A stretch of 17,431 nt of DNA from Bacteroidales bacterium 45-6 (GTDB lineage: Bacteria > Bacteroidota > Bacteroidia > Bacteroidales > Dysgonomonadaceae). Location: NCBI GenBank assembly GCA_001897035.1, contig MKRS01000156.1, positions 1-17,431 of the forward strand. Reading direction: 5' to 3'. This document shows positions 6,458-14,367 of the stretch, in pieces (the stretch's first letter is position 1; every line of letters begins with the position of its first letter). Both the position numbers and the translations under genes were made by a program. Under the pieces are notes generated by a model. That model was not told the origin of the DNA. It ran no database searches and was given only the letters and a program-made list of their open reading frames with translations.

Positions 6458-7768
6458 TTATTCAGCTTCCTTGTTGGAGATTTTCGTTCCAAGCCATCTT
6501 TCCAAAGTGGCGACGAATTTTTTCTTTTCTTCCGGTGTCATTTGTGCCACCCGAGCCGAGCGGTGGTTCTTACCCTTCATGAAAAACCACACGGCATCCA
6601 CTTTGTCGGACGAAGGCACTCCGGTAGCCGTCCAGGTGTCGTCCGCTCCGTAGATGTAGGCAATCCGGTTTCCGTCTTTGGCCACCCATTCGTTCACTTT
6701 TTTGAGCAAGCTTCCGTCAAAAGGGGTTGCAATGCCTTTCACCTTGGGCAAGATGGCCGCACTCGGATGCGGCTTCAGAGGCAATGCCTTCAGGTCGTCC
6801 TTGAAAGGCTCGGTGAGGTAGCTGTAGTAGCCCATCTGCGTGGCCGATTGGTAGTAATGGGGCAGATAGGTATCGATGGAGGCATCACTGAATGATTGTA
6901 TATCACTGACCTTGTTGAGGTAGAGAACGGCCTCTTCCAGAGACGAAGTTTCGGCTGGGATTTCTTCGCACGAAGAGCCATATTGCCAAAAGGCAAAAGG
7001 ATATTCGAGGACGCTGTATTCAAAAGCCTGTTCAAGGGACAGGTAGGTGAATGTCAACTTGGCACCTTCCGAATACATTTTCAACAAAGGCAACACCTTG
7101 TCGCGGTTGTGGAACATCCGTTTCTGGAACTCGAAGATCTTCTTGCGGCAGGCTTCCGTTCCCACCGACGAGAGGAAGGAATATATCCGCTTGTCCTCGT
7201 ATTCCCGGTTGATGGGCGCTACATAAGGGATGGCCGCATCCACATCGTTGGGGAAAAAGTATTTGTAAAAAATAGTGGTCGCACCTCCCTTGCTGATGCC
7301 CGTGCTCACCCATTTTCCGGCATAGATTTTTTTGAATAGCTCGTTGATGTAGTGCAAATCTGCGGTTGCTTGTTCCAAGTTCAAGTAAGAATAATCGAGA
7401 CTCTCGGGGACACTCGTTCCAAAGAAACGGTGTTCGATGGAAAGCTGGTTGGCACCGAGCAACGGGGTCAATTCGTTGTTGAACACCCGGTCTTGCCCAT
7501 ATCCCGAGATGTACATCAGCATGGGCCTGTCGAAACCTTTGTGAGAAAGGAATGCCCGTTGGTAGAAATACCCCTTGTCGGGATGCTGGTGATCCAGCGG
7601 TTGTTTAACCTGCAACTCGAACGTCCGCACCGTGGAGTCGGAAGATTTTATTTCCTTGAAAATCACGTCGGGCAGTTCGAAGAGAGCTTTGTCTATCGTT
7701 GTTTTTTGGGCCTGCACAGCCAAGGAAACCGAGAAGGCGAGAAAGAAATGTAGGAAAATCCGCTTCAT
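6458..7768 (-). CDS. Secreted serine peptidase of the S28/S37 type
   Basis: The 436-residue protein starts with a signal peptide (MKRIFLHFFLAFSVSLAVQAQ). It has an alpha/beta-hydrolase layout with the nucleophile Ser159 in TGISKGGAT, an Asp near 376-377 in YGADDTW and His402 in KGKNHRS. The SKGG elbow, length and order match proteins annotated in Bacteroidetes as S28 family serine proteases or Peptidase_S37, related to tripeptidyl and prolyl aminopeptidases. It probably trims peptides in the periplasm for nutrition. ATG 7768 is chosen because the signal peptide starts there; in-frame codons upstream to 7882 run through the promoter region. It is co-directional with the phosphoesterase downstream. 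Confidence 0.82.
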   Translation of the reverse strand: MKRIFLHFFLAFSVSLAVQAQKTTIDKALFELPDVIFKEIKSSDSTVRTFELQVKQPLDHQHPDKGYFYQRAFLSHKGFDRPMLMYISGYGQDRVFNNELTPLLGANQLSIEHRFFGTSVPESLDYSYLNLEQATADLHYINELFKKIYAGKWVSTGISKGGATTIFYKYFFPNDVDAAIPYVAPINREYEDKRIYSFLSSVGTEACRKKIFEFQKRMFHNRDKVLPLLKMYSEGAKLTFTYLSLEQAFEYSVLEYPFAFWQYGSSCEEIPAETSSLEEAVLYLNKVSDIQSFSDASIDTYLPHYYQSATQMGYYSYLTEPFKDDLKALPLKPHPSAAILPKVKGIATPFDGSLLKKVNEWVAKDGNRIAYIYGADDTWTATGVPSSDKVDAVWFFMKGKNHRSARVAQMTPEEKKKFVATLERWLGTKISNKEAE

Positions 7769-7786
7769 AGAATATATTTTTTGAGA

Positions 7787-7814
7787 TTCGAAGATAAGGA
7801 ATTCTTCGAAGATA
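7787..7814 (-). promoter_or_regulatory. Inverted and direct repeat in the peptidase promoter region
   Basis: TTCGAAGATA occurs at 7787-7796 and 7805-7814, 18 bp apart. The first also forms a perfect 8-bp inverted repeat with TCTTCGAA at 7803-7810 (8-nt loop). On the minus strand each copy reads TATCTTCG, one base from the -7 consensus TAnnTTTG. It may be an operator or a pair of weak promoters, 19-46 bp from the ATG. Confidence 0.4.
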
Positions 7815-7832
7815 GTAAGTTGGCAGGATAAA

Positions 7833-7941
7833 TAAGTAATGGAAATTATTTTTAGTCGTAAAATGGGTAAGGTGATAGTCAATAGCCTTTAATCAATAGC
7901 TTTTAGACATTAGCCTTTTCTAACAGCTAATAGCAAAGGAT
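7833..7941 (+). repeat. Intergenic heptad-repeat element, copy 1
   Basis: From 7871 to 7939 the sequence divides into 7-mers such as GGTGATA, GTCAATA, GCCTTTA, ATCAATA, GCTTTTA, GACATTA and GCCTTTT; then comes a 6-mer, followed by GCTAATA and GCAAAGG. The flank 7833-7863 (TAAGTAATG...TAGTCGTAAAA) also matches copy 2 at 14243-14337, in the same orientation. It has no coding potential. The 309-bp stretch 7769-8077 consists of this element, the peptidase promoter repeat and the palindrome at 7943. Confidence 0.75.
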
Positions 7942-7942
7942 G

Positions 7943-7960
7943 ATTTTACCCGGGGAAAAT
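7943..7960. promoter_or_regulatory. 18-bp near-perfect palindrome, possible operator
   Basis: ATTTTACCCGGGGAAAAT is a dyad with eight of nine pairs complementary, centred on CCCGGG. It lies 118 bp upstream of the His-rich protein gene and just after the heptad repeat. A dyad in front of a probable metal-uptake unit could bind a dimeric repressor. No promoter element could be tied to it. Confidence 0.35.
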
Positions 7961-8077
7961 GTGAAAAAATCCTATAATTCGAAAGCCTGACGCCTGGCAT
8001 CCGTAGTTTGTTGTTGTATAATGACAATGCGCTGGGGCAACACGAATTTTGCTCCAGTGGAAATTAAAACGGGAAGT

Positions 8078-8434
8078 ATGTTGCACAAGAGGATAAAATC
8101 GTTTTTGAAAGTCGCCTTGCCGGCGCTTTTCATCTACTATGCCGCCTCCGTGTCTCTATTTGTGCACGCGCATGTTATCAACGGGGTAACGATTGTCCAC
8201 TCCCACCCATATACCAAAGGGAGCGACGGCAAACCTGCCCACGGACATTCAGGAGCCCAGATAGAACTTATCCACCAGCTATCCTCGTTTTTTGTTCCCG
8301 ACCAGATTGTTCCTTCGGTAACAATCGGCTCCTTCCCCCAATTGCTGGAGCTTGTCCGTCCGTTGTTTTTTTGCTCCGCATCCAATGGAGTCGTAGAAGG
8401 GATTTCCCGCTTACGCCCTCCTCCCACTTTCTGA
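8078..8434 (+). CDS. Small His-rich membrane or exported protein linked to the TonB receptor
   Basis: The 118-residue protein has a basic start (MLHKRIKSFLK), then a hydrophobic segment at about 11-29 (membrane anchor or uncleaved signal). Clustered histidines follow in HAHV (30, 32), HSHPY (41, 43), HGH (55, 57) and His66. The C-terminus ends in SRLRPPPTF. Similar short His-rich proteins sit directly before TonB-dependent receptors in other Bacteroidales, as far as I recall. The paired HxH motifs suggest binding of a transition metal such as Zn, Ni, Co or Cu in the periplasm; this is inference. I prefer ATG 8078 over 8021 because the basic n-region begins there. The receptor gene starts 86 bp downstream, so the two probably form one operon. 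Confidence 0.65.
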   Translation: MLHKRIKSFLKVALPALFIYYAASVSLFVHAHVINGVTIVHSHPYTKGSDGKPAHGHSGAQIELIHQLSSFFVPDQIVPSVTIGSFPQLLELVRPLFFCSASNGVVEGISRLRPPPTF

Positions 8435-8520
8435 CTTTAGCATTCGCCCCATTTGTTTTGGTTTCTCCCGGTGGAGAAGCCCAAGATTGTATTCTAAATT
8501 CACAAAGCCAAATTTCAACA

Positions 8521-10872
8521 ATGAGAAAATATATACTTATTCTTCTTTGCCATCTCGTAGCTTCTGCTTTGATGGCAAGCCCCGCCGATGCCCGGCTGTT
8601 CGGGCATGTGAGTGACAAAACCACGGGCGAACATTTGCCCCACATCACCCTGTTGGTGAAAGGGACGAGCATCGCCACCGTCACCGATGCAGACGGAAAC
8701 TACGAATTGAGAAATCTTCCTGCGGGAAATATGACGCTTGAGGCACGTTTTGTAGGCTATAAGACGGGGTCGCAAACCGTGGTTGTCGATAGAGGCAGCC
8801 CCAAGGAGGTGAATTTCCAGTTGGAGAAATCGAGCCTCACATTGAACGAAGTGGTGGTGGCTACCAACCGGAACGAAACCACACGCCGCTTGTCTCCTAC
8901 TTTGGTCAGTATCCTCGATGTGGAGACTTTTGACAAGGCAAATGCCTGCACGATCGCCGAAGGATTGGGTTTCGTGCCAGGACTCAGGGTAGAGAACAAT
9001 TGTCAGAATTGCGGTTTCACACAGGTGCGGATGAATGGGCTGGAGGGAGTTTATTCGCAAATCCTGATCGACTCACGCCCCGTGTTCAGCGCATTGGCGG
9101 GTGTGTATGGTCTGGAGCAGATCCCCACCGCAATGATTGACCGCATCGAGGTGATGAAAGGGGCTGGCTCGGCCTTGTTTGGGGCAGCTGCTATTGCAGG
9201 AACAATCAACATCGTGACCAAAGAGCCGTTGCGCAATTCCGCCCAGTTGTCGCACTCGCTCCTTTTCATTGGCGGGACAAACAGTTTTGACAACAATTCG
9301 GCCTTCAGTGCCACCCTTGTTTCGGACGATGCCAAATTGGGGGTGGCGGCCTTCGGCCAAAAAAGGCACAAGTCGGCCTACGATCACAACGGGGACGGAT
9401 TTTCCGAGCTTCCCCAGCTCAACAGTAGCAGCATGGGATTCCGCTCCTTTGTGAAAACAGGAATGTATTCGAAAGTGACCTTCACCTACCACCATATCCA
9501 TGAATTCCGGCGGGGAGGCGACCGCCTTGAGGAACAGCCCTACGATGCTTTCATCGCCGAACAAATACAGTCGTACATCGATGGTGGAAGCGCAAGATAC
9601 GACATAGCCTCGCCCGATGGCAGGCATCGGTGGAGCATATACGGCGCCACCCAGTTGGTAAACCGCCAAAGTTATTATGGGGCAGGAATTCCCGTTTCGG
9701 AGATTATTTCGGATCCCGACCTCACTCAAAGCGAAAAGCTGGATGCAATTCAGCTACGGATGGGAGCGTTTGGCAAGACAAAAGACCTCACCTACTCGCT
9801 CGGCACGCAATATTCCCGTCATTTTGATTCATTCCTATGGATGCCTTCCACCCTCACAGCAGGAGCGGATTATACCGCCGACATATTAACCGACAAAAGC
9901 GGATACAGGGAAGGGGACATCAGCCAAACAGCAGGAACGAGCAGCCTGTTGCTTCAAAACGAGTGGAAAAACCGGCAATGGAGCATCCTGCTTGGAGGAC
10001 GAATCGACAAGCACCGGCTCATCGACTACGCCATAGTGAGTCCGCGGGCAAACCTCCGCTACAATCCTATCCCCGAAATGAGCCTCCGGCTAAGTTATGG
10101 CTATGGGTTTCGTGCGCCGCAACTATTTGACGAAGACCTACATGTCGATTTAGCTTCCGGCACCCGAATTGTGAGAAAACTGTCTCCCAACTTGAAAGCC
10201 GAACGGTCGAACAGTCTGAGTGCTGCTGTGGACTGGTGTGTGGAAACAACCTCGGTAGATGTTGATTTTCTGGTGGAAGGATTTCTTACTCGCTTGCAGA
10301 ATCCGTTCACGGCCATTTCCGAAGGCCAGGCAGACGGCACGGTGGTGAAAACAGTCATAAATTCAACGGGGGCAAAAGTGTATGGAATAAATTTCGAGAT
10401 ACAGGCTGGTTACAAATCCATTTTGCAAGTGCAGGCGGGACTCACCCTTCAGCGTAGCCTCTACAAAGAAGCCGTCAAATGGTCGGGCAATGCAGACGAC
10501 GAAGTAAAGGCCACACGCCGGATGATGCGTACTCCGGACGTGTATGGCTACGCAATTGTGACTTGGAATCCGTTGAAAAGATTGAGTTCCAATGTTTCGG
10601 GAAAATACACCGGGCGGATGCTTGTCCCTTACGAGGCCGGCGGCACATTGAACCGAACAGTAGATAGCCCCTCTTTCTTCGAATTGGGATGGAAATTAGC
10701 TTACGAAATTCCACTCTACAAGCAAGCCTCGTTCGAAGTCAATGCTGGCGTGCAGAATATCTTCAACAGCTACCAAGAGGATTTCGACAAAGGCCCGAAC
10801 CGCATTTCCACCTATGTGTACGGCCCTAACCTCCCCCGCAGTTTCTATCTTGGCGGCAAGCTGAGTTTTTAA
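8521..10872 (+). CDS. TonB-dependent outer-membrane receptor
   Basis: The 783-residue protein has a signal peptide (about 1-24), a carboxypeptidase-regulatory-like beta domain (about 25-103; GTSIATVTDADGNYELRNLP), a TonB-box-like TLNEVVVA (107-114), a plug domain (about 120-235) and a 22-strand-type barrel ending in the usual aromatic residue (KLSF). It imports a substrate across the outer membrane using TonB energy. The plug contains Cys161-x-x-Cys164 in NNCQNCGFTQVRMNGLEG, then LIDSRPVFSALAGVYGLEQIP, a signature of the BtuB/siderophore/haem-like receptor group in Bacteroidetes and not of the SusC glycan group. There is also no SusD gene beside it. With the His-rich neighbour, a metal or metal chelate is the best guess. 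The in-frame extension upstream to 8371 overlaps the previous gene and lacks signal-peptide character, so ATG 8521 is used. Confidence 0.92.
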   Translation: MRKYILILLCHLVASALMASPADARLFGHVSDKTTGEHLPHITLLVKGTSIATVTDADGNYELRNLPAGNMTLEARFVGYKTGSQTVVVDRGSPKEVNFQLEKSSLTLNEVVVATNRNETTRRLSPTLVSILDVETFDKANACTIAEGLGFVPGLRVENNCQNCGFTQVRMNGLEGVYSQILIDSRPVFSALAGVYGLEQIPTAMIDRIEVMKGAGSALFGAAAIAGTINIVTKEPLRNSAQLSHSLLFIGGTNSFDNNSAFSATLVSDDAKLGVAAFGQKRHKSAYDHNGDGFSELPQLNSSSMGFRSFVKTGMYSKVTFTYHHIHEFRRGGDRLEEQPYDAFIAEQIQSYIDGGSARYDIASPDGRHRWSIYGATQLVNRQSYYGAGIPVSEIISDPDLTQSEKLDAIQLRMGAFGKTKDLTYSLGTQYSRHFDSFLWMPSTLTAGADYTADILTDKSGYREGDISQTAGTSSLLLQNEWKNRQWSILLGGRIDKHRLIDYAIVSPRANLRYNPIPEMSLRLSYGYGFRAPQLFDEDLHVDLASGTRIVRKLSPNLKAERSNSLSAAVDWCVETTSVDVDFLVEGFLTRLQNPFTAISEGQADGTVVKTVINSTGAKVYGINFEIQAGYKSILQVQAGLTLQRSLYKEAVKWSGNADDEVKATRRMMRTPDVYGYAIVTWNPLKRLSSNVSGKYTGRMLVPYEAGGTLNRTVDSPSFFELGWKLAYEIPLYKQASFEVNAGVQNIFNSYQEDFDKGPNRISTYVYGPNLPRSFYLGGKLSF

Positions 10873-10896
10873 GCTGGGAAGGAAATAAGCCCACTT

Positions 10897-10937
10897 AAAA
10901 AAGAAAGCTACCCCAGTTGGGATAGCTTTCTTTTTAA
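10897..10937. terminator. Bidirectional terminator between convergent genes
   Basis: An AT-flanked stem of AAAGAAAGCTA-CCC against GGG-A-TAGCTTTCTTT, with one mismatch and a 4-nt loop (AGTT), has a run of A on the left and T on the right. It can stop transcription from the receptor (stop at 10872) and from the lipoprotein gene (stop at 10956). Confidence 0.8.
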
Positions 10938-10955
10938 ATTGTAGGATATAGTTTC

Positions 10956-12653
10956 TTATTTCAAGACACTTGCTACGTCAGGATTTGCCAAGAACTTGAC
11001 AAATTCCAAATCAGACAAAGCCTTGCCTCTCAACGAAGAATCCTTTTGGATTGCAGATTTCAAGTTGCTGACAACGCCTGCAGCATTGTTTGTACGTGCG
11101 GCAACGATAGCAGCCAAATAAGAGGAAGTAGCATTCTTGGTAGCGATGCCATCCAATATTTGTTGAGCCTTGCTGTAATTCTTGGCCAAGATCTGAGCCA
11201 CGGCAGCATTGTTTGTTTTGGCATCACCGAAAGCAGATGCGGCTTTCGAATAGTCACCTTGTTTCAAATAGAGCAAGCCCAATGTTTCCGACAGGTTGGT
11301 AGCACCGGCGGCATTTCCCAAATATTGTTGTGCTTTGGAAAAATCTCCGCTATTGATGGCTAACAATCCAAGGTTAGCATTGGTTGCTGCGGCCGAAGGC
11401 GACAAGGAAGCTGCTTTGCTATAATATTGCGATGCCTTATCAAGGTTTCCTTGTTGCAAATATAGGTTACCTAAATTGTTCCAAGCTCTGTAATCGGAAG
11501 GGAATTTTTCGGTGGTGTAGCTGTAAACGGCATTCTTGTCACTTGAGCTAAGCGTTGCGAAGTAAAGCAATTCTTCCAAAGACAAGGCAGATTTGTCCGA
11601 TCCCCACAGGGCTTTCATTTCTTCATCCGATTTGCCAATCACTTCCACGTTTGCAGTCAAGCGTGAACGACGTAGTTGGGGAAGAATCGTTTCAGCCAAA
11701 TCTTTGAACACAGCAGAGATGTTTTTGATTTCGCGTTCGCGGGTTTCAGGATCTGGATACATCGAAAGAACTCTCAACACCAAGTCCTTGTCCTGAATGT
11801 TAGAAGCTTCCAACAATTGCTTGAAGCCATCCCAGTCCTGAGCAGTATAGTTGGCATTTACTTCAGGATCGATGTCGCTTTTCTTGAAGTCTTTTTTCAA
11901 AAAGTCGGTTGTGTTTTTCTCACGCTTTTCAGCCAATCCTTCATTCAACTTTTGGCCTCCATCGGGAGAAGCGTATGCAGAAATCTCTACATTCACAGTG
12001 CGTTTGTCGTTGTTGAAAGCTTCGTTTACCAATTTTTTCCAAGCTGCTACATCGCTCGAATTGATTTCGCTTTTTCTCAAGTTAGCTTGTTGGATCACGA
12101 AGTGGATGTCGGCGTCGTGTTTTTCCTTGATTATTCGTTGGAAAGCATCGGGTGCTACCGAAGGAGTAGATTGGGAAGCGGAAGCCAGGTAAGCAGTGGC
12201 GTTCACACCATCGGTTACTTTCACATCAGGCAAAACCACTTTTTTCCCTTTCAGGGTGGCATCGAAACGGAGGAATAGTTCTGATTTTTGCATGGCAGGA
12301 ACATATCCGAACGACGATTTCAAGGCCACTGGCGCGCCACTCACATTCGGGATGACAATGCCATTTCCAGCAACCTTCTCTCCTTGATAGGTATAGGGAG
12401 TTCCGGCCAATTCTTGTCCTTCGTATTTTAGGACAGGGGTAACGGCCACCACAGCATTTTTGTTGAACCACTTTTCAGGAAATTTCCCATTCACTGTCAC
12501 CGGCACCTGAGTTCCCACCAATTCAAGTGGTGCGGGTGTCGCTGAAAAATAATCAGATGTGAGGGGTGTCAGTTTTTTGCTGCACGAAGCAGCTGAAAAT
12601 AGCACTGTCGTTGCTAACGCAACGCGCAAAGAAACATTACTTCTTAGTTTCAT
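10956..12653 (-). CDS. Lipoprotein with OmpA-like and TPR domains
   Basis: The 565-residue protein has a type II signal peptide with Cys24 (FSAASC-SKK). A beta-rich region covers about 35-150. An OmpA-like peptidoglycan-binding-type segment covers about 180-340 (NVEISAYASPDG, then N-E-G-L-A-EKREKNTTDFL). Tetratricopeptide repeats cover about 385-500 (RAWNNLGNLYLQQGNLDKASQYY, TNANLGLLAINSGDFSKAQQYL, LGLLYLKQGDYSKAASAF). It is expected to be anchored in the outer membrane, linking to peptidoglycan or acting as a scaffold for other envelope proteins. It has its own strong promoter and a long leader of about 75 nt, so it is likely well expressed. Its precise role is unknown. Confidence 0.85.
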   Translation of the reverse strand: MKLRSNVSLRVALATTVLFSAASCSKKLTPLTSDYFSATPAPLELVGTQVPVTVNGKFPEKWFNKNAVVAVTPVLKYEGQELAGTPYTYQGEKVAGNGIVIPNVSGAPVALKSSFGYVPAMQKSELFLRFDATLKGKKVVLPDVKVTDGVNATAYLASASQSTPSVAPDAFQRIIKEKHDADIHFVIQQANLRKSEINSSDVAAWKKLVNEAFNNDKRTVNVEISAYASPDGGQKLNEGLAEKREKNTTDFLKKDFKKSDIDPEVNANYTAQDWDGFKQLLEASNIQDKDLVLRVLSMYPDPETREREIKNISAVFKDLAETILPQLRRSRLTANVEVIGKSDEEMKALWGSDKSALSLEELLYFATLSSSDKNAVYSYTTEKFPSDYRAWNNLGNLYLQQGNLDKASQYYSKAASLSPSAAATNANLGLLAINSGDFSKAQQYLGNAAGATNLSETLGLLYLKQGDYSKAASAFGDAKTNNAAVAQILAKNYSKAQQILDGIATKNATSSYLAAIVAARTNNAAGVVSNLKSAIQKDSSLRGKALSDLEFVKFLANPDVASVLK

Positions 12654-12736
12654 AGTTAGATGATTTTATTATTAGGTATATTTTTCCCAAAAGATCTCTC
12701 GATGCATCTATGTCCCTTATAATGAAACAAGGATCA

Positions 12737-12767
12737 CAAATTTACTTCATTTTTTATCAATAAACAA
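12737..12767 (-). promoter_or_regulatory. Bacteroidetes-type promoter of the lipoprotein gene
   Basis: On the minus strand a TTG (12767-12765) and TAAATTTG (12744-12737) are separated by 20 nt, matching the -33/-7 promoter of the Bacteroidetes primary sigma factor. This is the best promoter in the window. It predicts a 5' leader of about 75 nt before the ATG at 12653. Confidence 0.75.
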
Positions 12768-12856
12768 TCGGGGCGTTGCACGGTTTTGAAGTTTTAGAAA
12801 AAAATAAACTTGATTTTGTTCTTTTTTGGTATTATTATGCAATCTTACTTGTAAAA

Positions 12857-12894
12857 GAAAGTCCCACGTAGCGGCTTTCCACGTAGGGACTTCT
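12857..12894 (-). terminator. Terminator of prfB
   Basis: The arms AAGTCCC-ACGT (12859-12869) and ACGT-A-GGGACTT (12881-12892) pair with a single bulged base. On the minus strand they are followed by TCTTTT, 20-50 nt after the prfB stop codon. Confidence 0.75.
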
Positions 12895-12913
12895 TGATTC
12901 TTTCACTGCATGA

Positions 12914-14027
12914 TTACGCCTCTCCGCCAAATTCCATGAGAAACGCCTTGATGAATGCATCGATGTCGCCGTCCATCACAGCCTGCACGTTAGATGTCTG
13001 GTAGTTGGTGCGGTGGTCTTTCACCCGGCGGTCGTCAAAGACGTAGCTGCGGATTTGCGACCCCCACTCTATTTTCTTCTTCCCGGCTTCCACTTCCGAT
13101 TGCAAGCGGCTGCGCCTTTCGAGTTCCAATTCATAGAGTTGGGATTTCAAAAGTCTCATCGCATTGTCCTTGTTTCCGAATTGCGAGCGGCTTTCGGTGT
13201 TTTCGATCACGATTTCCTTCTCCTCGCCGGTTTCCTCGTCCTTGTATTTGTAGTGGAGGCGGACTCCCGTTTCCACCTTGTTCACATTCTGCCCTCCAGC
13301 ACCCGACGAGCGGAATGTGTCCCAAGTGATGTCGGCAGGATTCACGTCTATTTCTATCGTATCGTCCACCAATGGCACAACGAACACCGAGGCAAAGGAT
13401 GTCATCCGCTTTCCCTGTGCGTTGTAAGGCGATACACGCACGAGGCGGTGCACTCCGTTTTCGGACTTGAGGTAGCCGTAGGCAAATTCGCCTTCGATCT
13501 GAATGGTGGCGGTCTTGATTCCGGCTTCGTCGCCGTCCTGCCAGTTGGTAATGGTCACCTTGTAGCCATGCGCCTCGCTCCAGCGTTGATACATGCGGAA
13601 AAGCATCGAAGCCCAATCCTGGCCCTCGGTGCCACCTGCGCCGCTGTTCACTTTGAGCACAGCACCCAGCTTGTCCTCTTCCCGGCGGAGCATGTTGCGA
13701 AGCTCGAGGTCTTCAAGCGCCTCAATGGCGGTGGCATACGCCGAATCCACTTCTTCTTCTGTGGTAATTTCTTCTTTCAGGAAATCAAATGCCAGTTGGA
13801 GCTCCTCAGCTGCACTTTTCACCTTGTTGTATCCGTTGATCCAGCCTTTCAGCTCGCGGATTTTCTTCATGTGCTCTTCCGCCGTTTTGTTGTCGTTCCA
13901 AAACTCCGGAGCCTGTGTCCTTAATTCTTGTTCTTCGAGTTCGATAGTCTTTGCATCAATGTCAAAGGTACCCCCTCAGCGCTTGCTCGCGCTCCAACAC
14001 TTCTTTTAGTTGGTCTATCGTTATCAT
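12914..14027 (-). CDS. prfB: Peptide chain release factor 2 (RF2), with programmed +1 frameshift
   Basis: The protein terminates translation at UGA and UAA codons. The main frame has the catalytic GGQ (RSSGAGGQNVNK) and, at the stop-codon recognition site, SPY (VRVSPYNAQGKRMTSFASVF) in place of the E. coli SPF tripeptide. The first 21 codons, from ATG 14027, lie in another frame ending at an in-frame TGA (13964-13962). A +1 shift at CTT-TGA-C joins MITIDQLKEVLEREQALRGYL to DIDAKTIELEEQ and gives 370 residues, close to the E. coli length of 365. An apparent shorter reading from ATG 13870 would lack the N-terminal helical domain. High RF2 reads the UGA as stop and low RF2 favours the shift, giving autoregulation. 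The TATCTTTG promoter lies just upstream. Confidence 0.95.
13961..13976 (-). promoter_or_regulatory. prfB programmed +1 frameshift site
   Basis: The minus strand reads AGGGGG-TAC-CTT-TGA-C from 13976 to 13961. This is the canonical layout: an internal Shine-Dalgarno-like AGGGGG three bases before the CTT slip codon, then the UGA stop followed by C. It differs from the E. coli site only in the TAC codon (TAT in E. coli). Confidence 0.95.
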
Positions 14028-14057
14028 AAATCTATTAGTTATTTGTGAATTGAGGTG

Positions 14058-14065
14058 CAAAGATA
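14058..14065 (-). promoter_or_regulatory. -7 element of prfB
   Basis: The minus strand reads TATCTTTG, an exact TAnnTTTG match, with 30 nt between it and the ATG at 14027. No clear -33 TTG is seen. Confidence 0.6.
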
Positions 14066-14242
14066 AGCGGAATTGGGTTGAAAATTGGCAGAGCCGGAAC
14101 TATTTCTTTATTTTACACTCCAAAGTTGATCCGAAAAGGCTGTCGTCGCCGGCAAATCTTAGCTGCAAAAATGCGTTTTGTTGCTCATCGAATCTGCCAT
14201 ACAGTGGGGTGAACAAATAATTTTTGTAATTTCGCCAAGACT

Positions 14243-14337
14243 TAAGTAATGAGAATGGTTTGTAGTCGTAAAAGGTGTAAGCTGATAGCCAATAGCTTTT
14301 AGCCATTAGCCCTTTTCCAATAGCTATCAGCTAAAGG
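14243..14337 (+). repeat. Intergenic heptad-repeat element, copy 2
   Basis: From 14281 to 14336 eight unbroken 7-mers run GCTGATA, GCCAATA, GCTTTTA, GCCATTA, GCCCTTT, TCCAATA, GCTATCA, GCTAAAG. The flank TAAGTAATG...TAGTCGTAAAA (14243-14273) also matches copy 1 at 7833. Arms AGCTGATAGC (14280-14289) and GCTATCAGCT (14323-14332) are perfect 10-bp inverted repeats, so this copy can fold into a hairpin. It ends about 30 bp before the murK -7 element. The rest of the gene-free stretch 14028-14420 holds the prfB and murK promoters. Bases 14070-14240 show nothing recognisable. Confidence 0.75.
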
Positions 14338-14367
14338 TTATGCTCTGCGTAAAAAAATACGACAACC

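Noticed and set aside
6268..6492. Longer N-terminus for the metallophosphoesterase
   Set aside because: The signal peptide begins at 6267; the extension is basic, has no domain and overlaps the end of the upstream peptidase gene.
8371..8520. Longer N-terminus for the TonB receptor
   Set aside because: It overlaps the His-rich protein gene and would place 50 residues before a good signal peptide.
12914..13870. RF2 starting at ATG 13870, or prfB as a frameshifted pseudogene
   Set aside because: The 5' sequence has the exact programmed-frameshift signature and restores a full-length N-terminus, so the gene is intact.
13013..13924. 303-codon frame antisense to prfB
   Set aside because: It is the shadow of the RF2 coding frame, with Phe/Val/His-rich low-information sequence and no plausible start signal.
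14100..14306. Leftward 68-codon frame between murK and prfB
   Set aside because: Nearly half of it is the heptad repeat element and its flank, and the rest (ending in GSTLECKIKK) matches nothing I recognise. It could be a gene relic, but support is too thin to list.
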